7,102 nt of DNA from Spirochaetia bacterium (GCA_026002045.1 BOAV01000114.1:1-7102); one strand, 5' to 3'. Counted from the stretch's first letter, positions 1 through 6,943 are shown. The notes: generated by a model not told the origin, from the letters alone. Translations and numbers: made by a program.

Positions 1-3
1 TCC

Positions 4-711
4 CTAACCCCTCGCCGCGGGAGCACGATCCCGCCGCTTGCGGACCAATGCGCCCGCATCTTCCTTCTGCTCTTTACCGTACTTCATGCCGTTATAGACC
101 CAAACCTTTATGCCGATTGAACCAAAGGTGGTGTGAGCCTCGGCAAAACCATAGTCAATATCCGCCCGCAGGGTGTGCAGGGGGATTCGGCCTTCCTTGG
201 ACTCCTCTGTCCGGGACATTTCAGCGCCGCCAAGCCGCCCGGAAAGCCGAATCTTGACACCCTGGGCATTGCCCTTCTTGATGGCGTTGGTGATGGCTTG
301 CTTCATGGTCCGCCTGAATGAGGACCGGGCCAAAAGCTGCCGGGCAACATTTTGCGCGATGATCTGGGCGTTGTTATCAGCGTTGCGGACTTCCTTGATC
401 TTGATCTGGATCTTCTTGGTCACAAGCTTTTGAAGTTCCGCACCGATGAGTTCAATGTTCGCGCCCTTGACCCCGATGATGACACCAGGCCGGGCAGTAT
501 GAATGGTAATGGTGATCCGCTGCGGATGCCGGATAATTTCCAGCTCCGCAATGTCGGCGCCCTTGGTTTCGGGCATATCCATAATATAAGACCGGAGCTT
601 GAGGTCCTCGTGGAGGGTATCCGCATATTCACGGGGGTCCACGTACCACCGGGAAGCCCAGGTTTTATTAATGCCAAGCCGTAATCCAATAGGATTTACT
701 TTCTGTCCCAC
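4..711 (-). CDS. rpsC: 30S ribosomal protein S3
   Basis: S3 sits at the mRNA entry side of the 30S head, where with S4 and S5 it forms the entry tunnel and helps unwind mRNA. The reading frame is open further upstream, but I place the start at the GTG at 709-711, because the family N-terminus (M)GQKVNPIGLRLG begins exactly there; this gives 235 aa, close to the usual length of about 230. Visible landmarks are the KH-domain GxxG loop (GVKG, residues 80-83), the basic FRRTMK stretch near residue 132 that matches the helicase-associated region of E. coli S3, and the C-terminal-domain signature SGRLGGAE followed by GRIPLHTLRADIDYG (about 157-188). The start lies 1 nt after the rplV stop, and a GGGGG run inside the end of rplV acts as its ribosome binding site, so the two are likely translationally coupled. 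The gene is complete: its TAG stop is at 4-6. The next gene, normally rplP, would lie outside the window. Confidence 0.96.
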   Translation of the reverse strand: MGQKVNPIGLRLGINKTWASRWYVDPREYADTLHEDLKLRSYIMDMPETKGADIAELEIIRHPQRITITIHTARPGVIIGVKGANIELIGAELQKLVTKKIQIKIKEVRNADNNAQIIAQNVARQLLARSSFRRTMKQAITNAIKKGNAQGVKIRLSGRLGGAEMSRTEESKEGRIPLHTLRADIDYGFAEAHTTFGSIGIKVWVYNGMKYGKEQKEDAGALVRKRRDRAPAARG

Positions 712-712
712 C

Positions 713-1105
713 TTATTCCCCCGCCTTTGCGCTCGAATCATTGATTCGCGAAGTCTCATCAACTACCACGGTGATGTGGCACATCCTTTTCAGAAGCGTA
801 TCCGCCCTGCCCCGGGCGCGGAACCAAACCCGTTTCATCCGGGGGCCTTCGTCAACCAAAACATCCCTGACATAAAGCATATCCTCATCAAGCTGCTTGT
901 TCTGGCCAAGCGCATTTGACGCGGCGGATTTTACCGTCTTACGGAGAAGCCGGGCGCCCTTGTGGGGCATGTTTTCAAGCAGGGACATGGCCTCGGGATA
1001 GGGCTTGCGCCGTATCAGGTTGGCCACGGGCCTAATCTTGAAAGGTGAAGCGATAAGATACTTGGTTATCGCCTTGTAGCCAGACTTCGCTTGCTTCGTT
1101 GCCAT
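713..1105 (-). CDS. rplV: 50S ribosomal protein L22
   Basis: L22 binds 23S rRNA and its long beta-hairpin lines the peptide exit tunnel next to L4. The 130-aa product shows the conserved core: KIRPVANLIRR near residue 23, AASNALGQN near 61, and the hairpin block DEGPRMKRVWFRARGRAD followed by LKRMCHITVVV (about 84-116). It is roughly 20 aa longer than E. coli L22, with about 7 extra residues at the N-terminus and about 13 at the C-terminus (ending INDSSAKAGE); this is a moderate lineage-type extension outside the core. The ATG start is 11 nt after the rpsS stop. The upstream TAGGTAGG is only a weak Shine-Dalgarno, so expression may rely on coupling to rpsS. No defects are visible. Confidence 0.96.
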   Translation of the reverse strand: MATKQAKSGYKAITKYLIASPFKIRPVANLIRRKPYPEAMSLLENMPHKGARLLRKTVKSAASNALGQNKQLDEDMLYVRDVLVDEGPRMKRVWFRARGRADTLLKRMCHITVVVDETSRINDSSAKAGE

Positions 1106-1116
1106 ATACCTACCTA

Positions 1117-1395
1117 CTATTTTGCGGCTTTCTTGTCCGAGCCGCCGTGTCCCCGGAATATCCGGGTGGGGGCGAACTCGCCAAGCTTATGACCGACAAG
1201 GTTTTCCGTAATGTATACGGGAACCCAGGTTTTTCCATTATAGACAGAGATCGTTCCGCCCACCATTTCAGGGATGATGGTAGAACAGCGGGAATAGGTT
1301 TTTACCATCTTCCTGTCCCCGGCCTTGCTTATTTCCAGTACCTTCTTGTAGAGGCTCTTCTCAATGAAGGGCCCTTTTTTGATGGACCTTGACAC
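1117..1395 (-). CDS. rpsS: 30S ribosomal protein S19
   Basis: S19 binds the 3' domain of 16S rRNA in the 30S head, pairs with S13 and contacts the A-site tRNA region and intersubunit bridges. The 92-aa product is standard length. Visible family features are the N-terminal MSRSIKKGPFI, the central RCSTIIPEMVGGTISVYNGK, and the C-terminal signature GHKLGEFAPTRIFRGHGG (about 68-85). The start codon is GTG at 1393-1395: the family N-terminus starts exactly there, and an AGGAG lies about 8 nt upstream overlapping the rplB stop. It is 11 nt from rplB and 11 nt from rplV, so it is an internal gene of the S10-type transcript. Confidence 0.97.
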   Translation of the reverse strand: MSRSIKKGPFIEKSLYKKVLEISKAGDRKMVKTYSRCSTIIPEMVGGTISVYNGKTWVPVYITENLVGHKLGEFAPTRIFRGHGGSDKKAAK

Positions 1396-1406
1396 CCTCT
1401 GTTCTC

Positions 1407-2237
1407 CTATTTCTTCTTGCCGCGGCTTACGATAAACCGTGACGAAGGCTTGTGCTTGCTACGGGTTTTATAACCCTTGGTCGGCTGGCCCCAGGGGCTG
1501 ACCGGATGAATACCCTTGCTCTTTCCTTCACCGCCCCCATGGGGGTGATCCACCGGGTTCATGGCCATACCGCGCACCGTGGGCCGTACCCCGAGCCAGC
1601 GCTTCCGCCCGGCCTTGCCAAGGGTTACGTTCATGTGGTCCTCGTTACCCACGGTCCCGATGGTGGCGTAGCATTTCTTGAACACCATGCGCATCTCGCC
1701 GGAGGGCAGCTTGAGGGTAACATAGTCCCCCTCTTTCGCCGCAATAAGCGCCCCGGAACCGGCGGAACGGGCCATCTGCCCTCCCCGTCCCAGGGTAAGT
1801 TCGATATTGTGAACCGTAAACCCAAGGGGAATATTCTCCAGGGGCAGGGCGTTCCCCGCCTCAATGGGCGCATCGGGGCCGCTCTTGACTGCGGCGCCTG
1901 CCACCAGCCCCTTGGGGGCGATGATGTAGCGCTTATCCCCATCAACATAGTGAATCAGGGCGATATTGGCGCTGCGGTTCGGATCGTATTCAATAGTGGC
2001 AACCTTTCCGGGTATGCCGATTTTATCCCGCTTAAAGTCAATGGTCCGGTAGAGCCGCTTGTGACCGCCGCCCTGATGCCGGACGCTGATACGGCCATTG
2101 GAATCCCTGCCGCCCCTGGCCGGACGGCCCGTGGTAAGGGACTTCTCCGGCGCCGCGCCTTTGGTGAGCTCCGAGTAATCAAGACTGGTCCATTGCCGCA
2201 TCCCCGCAGTGATGGGCTTATATGTTTTAATTCCCAT
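1407..2237 (-). CDS. rplB: 50S ribosomal protein L2
   Basis: L2 is a primary 23S rRNA binder needed for subunit association and for assembly of the peptidyl-transferase centre. The 276-aa product matches the usual length of about 275. The N-terminus GIKTYKPITAGMRQ and the RNA-binding OB-like and SH3-like domains are intact (HQGGGHKRLYRTIDFKRDK near 53-71, then YDPNRSANIALIHY). The C-terminal signature NPVDHPHGGGEGKSKG carries the conserved histidine, about residue 231, that corresponds to E. coli His229. The tail is very basic, ending SRGKKK. The start is ATG 9 nt after the rplW stop, with an AGGGGA Shine-Dalgarno overlapping that stop. Nothing is odd in it. Confidence 0.98.
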   Translation of the reverse strand: MGIKTYKPITAGMRQWTSLDYSELTKGAAPEKSLTTGRPARGGRDSNGRISVRHQGGGHKRLYRTIDFKRDKIGIPGKVATIEYDPNRSANIALIHYVDGDKRYIIAPKGLVAGAAVKSGPDAPIEAGNALPLENIPLGFTVHNIELTLGRGGQMARSAGSGALIAAKEGDYVTLKLPSGEMRMVFKKCYATIGTVGNEDHMNVTLGKAGRKRWLGVRPTVRGMAMNPVDHPHGGGEGKSKGIHPVSPWGQPTKGYKTRSKHKPSSRFIVSRGKKK

Positions 2238-2246
2238 TTAAATCCC

Positions 2247-2534
2247 CTACACCCCTTCAAAGAGGCTGATCTTCTCGTCCTTGGGCAGCCTGATGATTGC
2301 CTTTTTCCAGGTCGCGGTATAACCGGACCGGTACCGCTGCCGCTTGGGCTTGCCGCCTACCACCATTGTCGTACAGGAAATGGGGTGAACATTGAAAAGC
2401 CGGCGAACCGCTTCCTTGATCTGTATCTTGGTGGCCGCAGGATCAACCTTGAAGACATATTTTCCTTCTTCGCGAAGGACATTTGCCTTCTCGGAAAGCA
2501 CCGGCTCAATAAGAATATTTTCGTACACCGTCAT
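2247..2534 (-). CDS. rplW: 50S ribosomal protein L23
   Basis: L23 binds domain III of 23S rRNA beside the exit tunnel and is the docking point for trigger factor and SRP. The 95-aa product has the usual size. It shows the family start ENILIEPVLSEKAN, in which Glu15 corresponds to the E. coli Glu18 trigger-factor contact, then KVDPAATKIQIKEAVRRLF (about 30-48) and the basic loop KPKRQRYRSGYTATWKKAI before the last beta strand. Its ATG overlaps the rplD stop by 4 nt (ATGA, 2531-2534), a classic arrangement for coupled translation, and there is a purine-rich stretch just upstream inside rplD. Confidence 0.96.
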   Translation of the reverse strand: MTVYENILIEPVLSEKANVLREEGKYVFKVDPAATKIQIKEAVRRLFNVHPISCTTMVVGGKPKRQRYRSGYTATWKKAIIRLPKDEKISLFEGV

Positions 2535-3184
2535 TTTCCGGCCTCCTCTGCCCTGGCCTTGTCAACACTGTAAAAGTCACTGAGGTTCTTGGCGGCGCTT
2601 TCCAGCATCAGAACCCGGCGGCCGTAAAAAAGGTCGTGGGCCCGCAGCCGGTTATAGGAAAGGAAACTGAGCCAAGGTATATTGGCGCCGGCCCGCTTTA
2701 TGGCAGCGTCATTGTCCTTAAGGACCACCACGGTCCGTTCCCCTTCACCGAAATTCTTGAGGAGTCCCGCAAGGTCCTTTGTTTTTCCCGATTCTATTGA
2801 AAAATCTTCAACTATTTTTAAATTATCGCTCTGCGCTTTCAAGCTTAAAATGCTCTTTATCGCCAACTGTTTTGCCTTCCGTGGCATGGAATAGGAAAAA
2901 TCCTTGGGCTTCGGCCCGAATACCGTACCGCCGCCGACCATGATGGGGGACTTTTTATCACCCCGGCGGGCGCGGCCCGTGCCCTTCTGTTTAAAGGGCT
3001 TGGCATTGGAACCGTGGATTTCACCCCGGTCGCGGGTACTGGCGGTTCCCTGCCGTTTGTTGGCCAGTTCGTTGTTAATGGCATACCAGATCACATCTTC
3101 ATTGACCGGAAGGCCGAAAACAGCCTCATCCAGTTCAATAGTCCTGAGTTCCTTGCCATTGATACCATATACTGCACACTTCAT
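2531..3184 (-). CDS. rplD: 50S ribosomal protein L4
   Basis: L4 binds domain I of 23S rRNA and reaches with an extended loop into the exit tunnel opposite L22. The 217-aa product fits the family (about 200-210). The loop signature is clear: ASTRDRGEIHGSNAKPFKQK then GTGRARRG (about 48-75), GGGTVFGPKPKDFSYSMPRKAK (about 84-105). The C-terminal Rossmann-like part includes RTVVVLKDND and the last helix LSDFYSVDKARAEEAGK. In E. coli L4 also represses the S10 operon through the leader in front of rpsJ; whether it does so here is unknown, but structured gaps on either side of rpsJ make the question reasonable. The start is ATG with an AAGGG 7 nt upstream; the gap to rplC is 10 nt. Confidence 0.97.
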   Translation of the reverse strand: MKCAVYGINGKELRTIELDEAVFGLPVNEDVIWYAINNELANKRQGTASTRDRGEIHGSNAKPFKQKGTGRARRGDKKSPIMVGGGTVFGPKPKDFSYSMPRKAKQLAIKSILSLKAQSDNLKIVEDFSIESGKTKDLAGLLKNFGEGERTVVVLKDNDAAIKRAGANIPWLSFLSYNRLRAHDLFYGRRVLMLESAAKNLSDFYSVDKARAEEAGK

Positions 3185-3194
3185 TTTTATGCCC

Positions 3195-3815
3195 TTACTT
3201 CTTTACCGCGGCCCGGACAAACACAAGCCTTTTATTCACGCCGGGAACGGCGCCGCGTACCATGATGAGCTGCTTTTCAGTGTCAATCTTGACCACCCTC
3301 AGACTCAAAACCGTTACATTCTCCCGGCCCATGCGGCCCGGCAGCTTCATGTTCTTAAAGGTACGGCCGGGATAGGTTGACTGGCCGGTGCCGCCCGGTT
3401 CCCGGTGAAATTTTGAACCGTGGGAACGGCGTCCGCCGCTGAAATTCCAGCGCTTGATAACACCCTGAAAGCCCTTACCCTTGCTCACCCCGGACACATC
3501 CACATAGCGGATACCCTCAAGCACTTCCACACCCAGGGAATCCCCAACAACGACTTCCTTCTCAAAATCCCGAAATTCCCGCAGCTCTTTCTTGGGGGTG
3601 ATATTCTCAGGGAATTGCCCCGCATAGGGCTTGCTTACCAAATTCTTTCTTTTCTCGTCCACACCGACGACCACGGCCTTGTAGCCGTCCTTTTCTTCTG
3701 TCTTTTGGGCTATGACAATATTCGGATCAACCCGCATAACCGTTACCGGTACCAGGTTACCCTCTTCATCAAAGACCTGCGTCATGCCCACTTTCTTGGC
3801 CAAAAGACCCAACAT
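3195..3815 (-). CDS. rplC: 50S ribosomal protein L3
   Basis: L3 is an early-assembly 23S rRNA binder whose long loop approaches the peptidyl-transferase centre. The product is 206 aa, close to the 209 aa of E. coli. It begins MLGLLAKKVGMTQVFDEEG, typical of the family, and carries the loop signature SHGSKFHREPGGTGQSTYPG followed by KLPGRMGRENV (about 132-166). The E. coli glutamine methylated by PrmB appears to be a threonine here, which is usual outside gammaproteobacteria. I chose ATG at 3813-3815 over the adjacent GTG at 3816-3818: GGAG lies 6 nt before the ATG but only 3 nt before the GTG. The gene follows a 132-nt hairpin-rich gap after rpsJ, unusually large for this cluster. Confidence 0.97.
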   Translation of the reverse strand: MLGLLAKKVGMTQVFDEEGNLVPVTVMRVDPNIVIAQKTEEKDGYKAVVVGVDEKRKNLVSKPYAGQFPENITPKKELREFRDFEKEVVVGDSLGVEVLEGIRYVDVSGVSKGKGFQGVIKRWNFSGGRRSHGSKFHREPGGTGQSTYPGRTFKNMKLPGRMGRENVTVLSLRVVKIDTEKQLIMVRGAVPGVNKRLVFVRAAVKK

Positions 3816-3827
3816 CACTTACTCCAA

Positions 3828-3949
3828 GGTTATTACTATAACCAAATTGCCACTGCAACCGAACCGCCGCTGCGGTTAAGGCACGCTATCCCCCGGTTTT
3901 TAAACCGCGGTCTTGGGACCGTCTGCCTGATGAAAATCCAACGGATTTT
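3828..3949 (-). promoter_or_regulatory. Five-hairpin intergenic segment rpsJ-rplC
   Basis: This gap is filled with short perfect hairpins on the transcript. In transcript order: 7 bp AAAAUCC/GGAUUUU with loop GUU (3933-3949, overlapping the rpsJ stop); CGGUC/GACCG with loop CCAA (3908-3921); CGGUU/AACCG with loop UAAA (3894-3907); AACCGC/GCGGUU with loop AGCG (3862-3877); GGUUAU/AUAACC with loop AGUA (3828-3843). The last sits next to the rplC ribosome binding site (GGAG just downstream). None has a U-tract, so termination is not indicated. An mRNA stability, processing or ribosomal-protein-binding role is possible; the function is inferred only. Confidence 0.6.
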
Positions 3950-4259
3950 ACTGCTTTATCTCCACATCCACACCTGCGGGAAGTTCAAGCTTCATTAAAG
4001 AATCCATCACTTCCGGGGAGGGACTAATAATATCAATCAACCGTTTATGGGTCCGCATCTCAAACTGTTCGCGGGCCTTCTTGTTCACATGGGGTGAACG
4101 AAGCACCGTCACCTTATTGATACGGGTCGGAAGCGGGATAGGGCCGGTGACCTTTGCCCCCGCTTTCTGCACCGTTTGAACGATAGACTTCGCGCTCTGA
4201 TCGATCAATTCAACATCGAAACCGCGCAACCGCACGCGAATTCGTTCCTTAGCAGCCAT
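3948..4259 (-). CDS. rpsJ: 30S ribosomal protein S10 (NusE)
   Basis: S10 is a 30S head protein and, as NusE, also joins NusB in antitermination complexes on rRNA transcripts. The frame is open upstream to a TTG at 4328, but that extension runs through a hairpin and matches no S10. The ATG at 4257-4259 has GGAGG 4 nt upstream and gives the family N-terminus MAAKERIRVRLRGFDVELID and a normal 103 aa. Other signatures are GAKVTGPIPLPTRINKVTVLRSPHVNK (given in part: PIPLPTR near 38, RSPHVNKKAREQFEMRTHKR near 51-70) and the end ELPAGVDVEIKQ. It is flanked by a 79-nt gap with a long hairpin (tuf side) and a 132-nt gap with five hairpins (rplC side). Confidence 0.97.
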   Translation of the reverse strand: MAAKERIRVRLRGFDVELIDQSAKSIVQTVQKAGAKVTGPIPLPTRINKVTVLRSPHVNKKAREQFEMRTHKRLIDIISPSPEVMDSLMKLELPAGVDVEIKQ

Positions 4260-4280
4260 TATTCCTCCAGGAATGTTCCG

Positions 4281-4316
4281 GCGTTTGGGTCTTTTCTTTT
4301 GAAAAAACCCAAACGC
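4281..4316 (-). promoter_or_regulatory. Long hairpin between tuf and rpsJ
   Basis: On the minus-strand transcript the arms at 4301-4316 and 4281-4296 pair over 16 bp with a single G-U wobble and an AAAA loop. The first arm reads GCGUUUGGGUUUUUUC. No U-run follows, so it is not a standard intrinsic terminator. It lies 12 nt upstream of the rpsJ Shine-Dalgarno (GGAGG, 4264-4268). It may be an mRNA processing or stability element separating abundant tuf message from the ribosomal-protein message, or a control site for rpsJ. The structure is directly visible; the role is inferred. Confidence 0.7.
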
Positions 4317-4338
4317 ACTACTAATCAATCAAAGCGTG

Positions 4339-5529
<1,191 letters not shown>

Positions 5530-5582
5530 TTAGTGTCCTCCTTCAATTTATGGGCACACAAAAAAAGTTTCTCTTACTATGC

Positions 5583-5615
5583 AAAACCAAAAACCGTGGA
5601 ATAACATTCCAACGG
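5583..5615 (-). terminator. Intrinsic terminator-like hairpin just before tuf
   Basis: On the transcript, CCG then a bulged U, then UGGAAU, loop GUU, AUUCCA, CGG form a 9-bp stem (5594-5615), immediately followed by UUUUUGGUUUU (5583-5593). This meets the usual stem plus U-tract criteria. It lies only about 53 nt upstream of the tuf ATG, with no obvious strong promoter between it and tuf, so it may be an attenuator that tuf transcription must pass or the end of the upstream unit. Confidence 0.6.
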
Positions 5616-5648
5616 AAAAGCAGCGTTAATCAATTATGAGTTTAGGGG

Positions 5649-5680
5649 AAAAAACAGCGGAAAAATGAAGATTTTACCGC
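5649..5680 (-). terminator. Intrinsic terminator in the rpsG-tuf gap
   Basis: On the transcript, GCGG, an unpaired U, AAAAU, loop CUUC, AUUUU, an unpaired U and CCGC form a stem of 4 plus 5 bp around a U-U mismatch (5657-5680). After UG comes a run of six U (5649-5654). The hairpin begins 2 nt after CGAGAC (5683-5688), one side of a long-range helix, so the structure could end a small RNA or act as the expression platform of a tuf leader. Confidence 0.65.
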
Positions 5681-5682
5681 AT

Positions 5683-5797
5683 GTCTCGTTCCACCTATCT
5701 CATCCCAGCAAACGCTTGATGATCGGTTTGGACCATCGAGACCCCGCACCGGGGTATGGTTGAATAGATTATCCCTCTAAACCTCCCAGACATTGAA
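5683..5797 (-). promoter_or_regulatory. Candidate promoter and structured leader or small RNA upstream of tuf
   Basis: A possible promoter has TTCAAT (5792-5797), an 18-nt spacer and GATAAT (5768-5773); the -10 is good, the -35 weak. The RNA that would follow folds into an ACCCCG/CGGGGU hairpin with loop GUG (5741-5755), a hairpin of AUGGUC with GAUCAU (5719-5736, one G-U pair), and a closing long-range helix GUCUCG (5737-5742) with CGAGAC (5683-5688). AUGGU could instead pair with ACCAU just 5' of the first hairpin, so two folds compete. An intrinsic terminator follows directly. I recognise no known riboswitch, tRNA, 5S, SRP, tmRNA or RNase P sequence in it. An aptamer-like leader or independent small RNA is an inference. 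Confidence 0.4.
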
Positions 5798-5811
5798 CCC
5801 TAAGGCTCATT

Positions 5812-5948
5812 CCGCAGTGCGGTTATTACCCGGCCAAAGCCGGGTACATCGTTTCAAAAAACCATTTCAGACCTTTCGGCCAGAACCTACTTAATTCATG
5901 GAGTTTTCCAACGGAAAACTCCTTAGATAAAAACCAGAGGTTTTTATC
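5812..5948 (-). promoter_or_regulatory. Hairpin-rich 3' region of rpsG
   Basis: Directly after the rpsG stop the transcript carries GAUAAAAACC/GGUUUUUAUC with loop UCU (5926-5948, 10 perfect bp), then GGAGUUUUCC/GGAAAACUCC with loop GUU (5900-5922, 10 perfect bp). Next is a UUC-U-GGCC stem closed by a GAAA tetraloop (5866-5885) followed after 4 nt by six U (5856-5861), a possible terminator. UACCCGGC/GCCGGGUA with loop UUUG (5827-5846, 8 bp) and CCGC/GCGG with loop ACU (5812-5822) follow. The likely role is to end or protect the 3' end of the rpsL-rpsG message. The pairings are visible; the function is inferred. Confidence 0.55.
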
Positions 5949-6419
5949 CTACCAGCGATAATGGGCGAATGCCTTATTGGCCTCGGCCATCTTGTGGGTA
6001 TCTTCCTTTTTCTTAAAGGCGGTACCCGTATTATTATACGCATCCATGAGCTCCGCCGCAAGACGGTCCCCCATGCCATGGCCCGATCTGGCCCGGGCGG
6101 CGTTGATAATCCACCGCATACCCAGAGCTTCCCGCCGGGATTCCCGGATTTCCACCGGAACCTGATAGGTAGCGCCCCCAACCCGCCGGGATTTTACCTC
6201 GACCTGGGGTTTCACATTATCTATGGCTTTCAAAAAAACTTCAAGGGGTTCCTTGTCGGCCTTTGTCTGGAGGGTCCCAAGGGCCTCATGGACTATCCGC
6301 AGCCCAATGGAGCGTTTACCCTGCCACATCATACGGTTTACAAACTTGGAAACCACCACACTGTTGTATTTGGGGTCCGGGAGTATACCCCGGTCCACGG
6401 TCTTCTTTTTACGTCCCAT
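5949..6419 (-). CDS. rpsG: 30S ribosomal protein S7
   Basis: S7 initiates assembly of the 16S rRNA 3' domain and lines the mRNA exit side near the E site. The 156-aa product is standard length. It starts MGRKKKTVDRGILPDPKYNS, has the rRNA-binding core VSKFVNRMMWQGKR, the beta-hairpin RRVGGATYQVPVEI (about 78-91), and the C-terminal RRREA-like ESRREALGMRWIINAARAR then EDTHKMAEANKAFAHYRW. The ATG has AAGGA 7 nt upstream overlapping the end of rpsL, and the gap to rpsL is 10 nt, so the two are one transcription unit. In most bacteria fusA follows; here it does not. Confidence 0.97.
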   Translation of the reverse strand: MGRKKKTVDRGILPDPKYNSVVVSKFVNRMMWQGKRSIGLRIVHEALGTLQTKADKEPLEVFLKAIDNVKPQVEVKSRRVGGATYQVPVEIRESRREALGMRWIINAARARSGHGMGDRLAAELMDAYNNTGTAFKKKEDTHKMAEANKAFAHYRW

Positions 6420-6429
6420 CTCTTATTCC

Positions 6430-6804
6430 TTAAGCCTTGGGCCGCTTGGCGCCGTATTTTGAACGGCTCCGCTTGCGGTCTTCTACGCCCAGGGTATCCT
6501 TGGCGCCCCGGATAATATGATAACGGACACCGGGGAGGTCCTTAACACGGCCGCCGCGCACCAGAACCACCGAATGTTCCTGCAAATTGTGGCCGATACC
6601 GGGAATATAGGCGGTTACTTCAGTCCCATGGGAAAGCCGCACACGGGCAACCTTCCGCAGAGCCGAATTGGGCTTTTTGGGGGTAACCGTCATAACACGG
6701 GTACAAACCCCGCGCTTTTGAGGGCAAGATTGAAGAGCCGGAGACTTCGTTTTGGAGGTAACCTGCTGCCTGCCGAAACGAACCAATTGATTAATTGTAG
6801 GCAT
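6430..6804 (-). CDS. rpsL: 30S ribosomal protein S12
   Basis: S12 sits at the decoding centre and helps monitor codon-anticodon pairing. The 124-aa product is full length, beginning MPTINQLVRFGRQQ. The family signature TPKKPNSALRKVARVRLS lies at 41-58 and GRVKDLPGVRYH at 85-96. Lys43 and Lys88, positions where substitutions give streptomycin resistance in other bacteria, are the wild-type lysines. Asp89, the residue methylthiolated by RimO in E. coli, is present. The start ATG has GGGAG 10 nt upstream, a slightly long spacing. It is the first gene of the cluster, downstream of a candidate promoter, and rpoBC does not directly precede it within the window. Confidence 0.97.
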   Translation of the reverse strand: MPTINQLVRFGRQQVTSKTKSPALQSCPQKRGVCTRVMTVTPKKPNSALRKVARVRLSHGTEVTAYIPGIGHNLQEHSVVLVRGGRVKDLPGVRYHIIRGAKDTLGVEDRKRSRSKYGAKRPKA

Positions 6805-6853
6805 GAACTAAAAACTCCCTTAAAACCATCAACAAATTACCACTTGCGCTACC

Positions 6854-6902
6854 TCTATAACACAGGGAAACATACTCTACCAAGCGCCATAAAAAAGATC
6901 AA
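6854..6902 (-). promoter_or_regulatory. Candidate promoter(s) for rpsL-rpsG
   Basis: Two overlapping sigma-70-type candidates face rpsL. One has TTGGTA (6878-6883), an 18-nt spacer and TATAGA (6854-6859), with TGT directly before the -10 (extended -10). The other has TTGATC (6897-6902), a 17-nt spacer and TAGAGT (6874-6879). Each hexamer matches the consensus at about 4 of 6 positions. Either would give a 5' leader of about 40-65 nt. An 8-bp inverted repeat, ACCACTTG (6839-6846) and CAAGTGGT (6900-6907), flanks the pair. Predictions by eye only. Confidence 0.45.
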
Positions 6903-6910
6903 GTGGTTTT

Positions 6911-6943
6911 CGGATAAATTCGACGATTTTTCCGTGTTTTTTT
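6911..6943 (+). terminator. Plus-strand intrinsic terminator upstream of rpsL
   Basis: Read on the plus strand, CGGA, an unpaired T, AAAT, loop TCGACG, ATTT, an unpaired T and TCCG form a stem of 4 plus 4 bp around a T-T mismatch (6911-6934). After TG comes a run of seven T (6937-6943). The layout is strikingly like the terminator at 5649-5680. No plus-strand gene lies to its left, so it would stop antisense transcription coming through rpsL, or end an unrecognised short RNA, before the divergent promoter at 7005. Confidence 0.5.

Noticed and set aside
712..762. N-terminal extension of S3 from an upstream ATG at 762
   Set aside because: It would overlap the end of rplV; the GTG at 711 aligns with the conserved GQKVNP N-terminus and gives the usual length.
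1452..2573. Long plus-strand open frame of 373 aa opposite rplB, rplW and rplD
   Set aside because: It lies antisense to three well-supported ribosomal protein genes, matches no family I know, and has the composition of a mirrored high-GC coding strand.
4260..4328. N-terminal extension of S10 from a TTG at 4328
   Set aside because: The extension is encoded by the tuf-rpsJ hairpin, matches no S10 N-terminus, and the ATG at 4259 has a good GGAGG and gives a normal-length protein.
5792..5806. Possible tRNA T-arm (GGTTCAATG on the minus strand)
   Set aside because: The flanking bases do not form a 5-bp T stem, and no acceptor, D or anticodon arm can be assembled around it.
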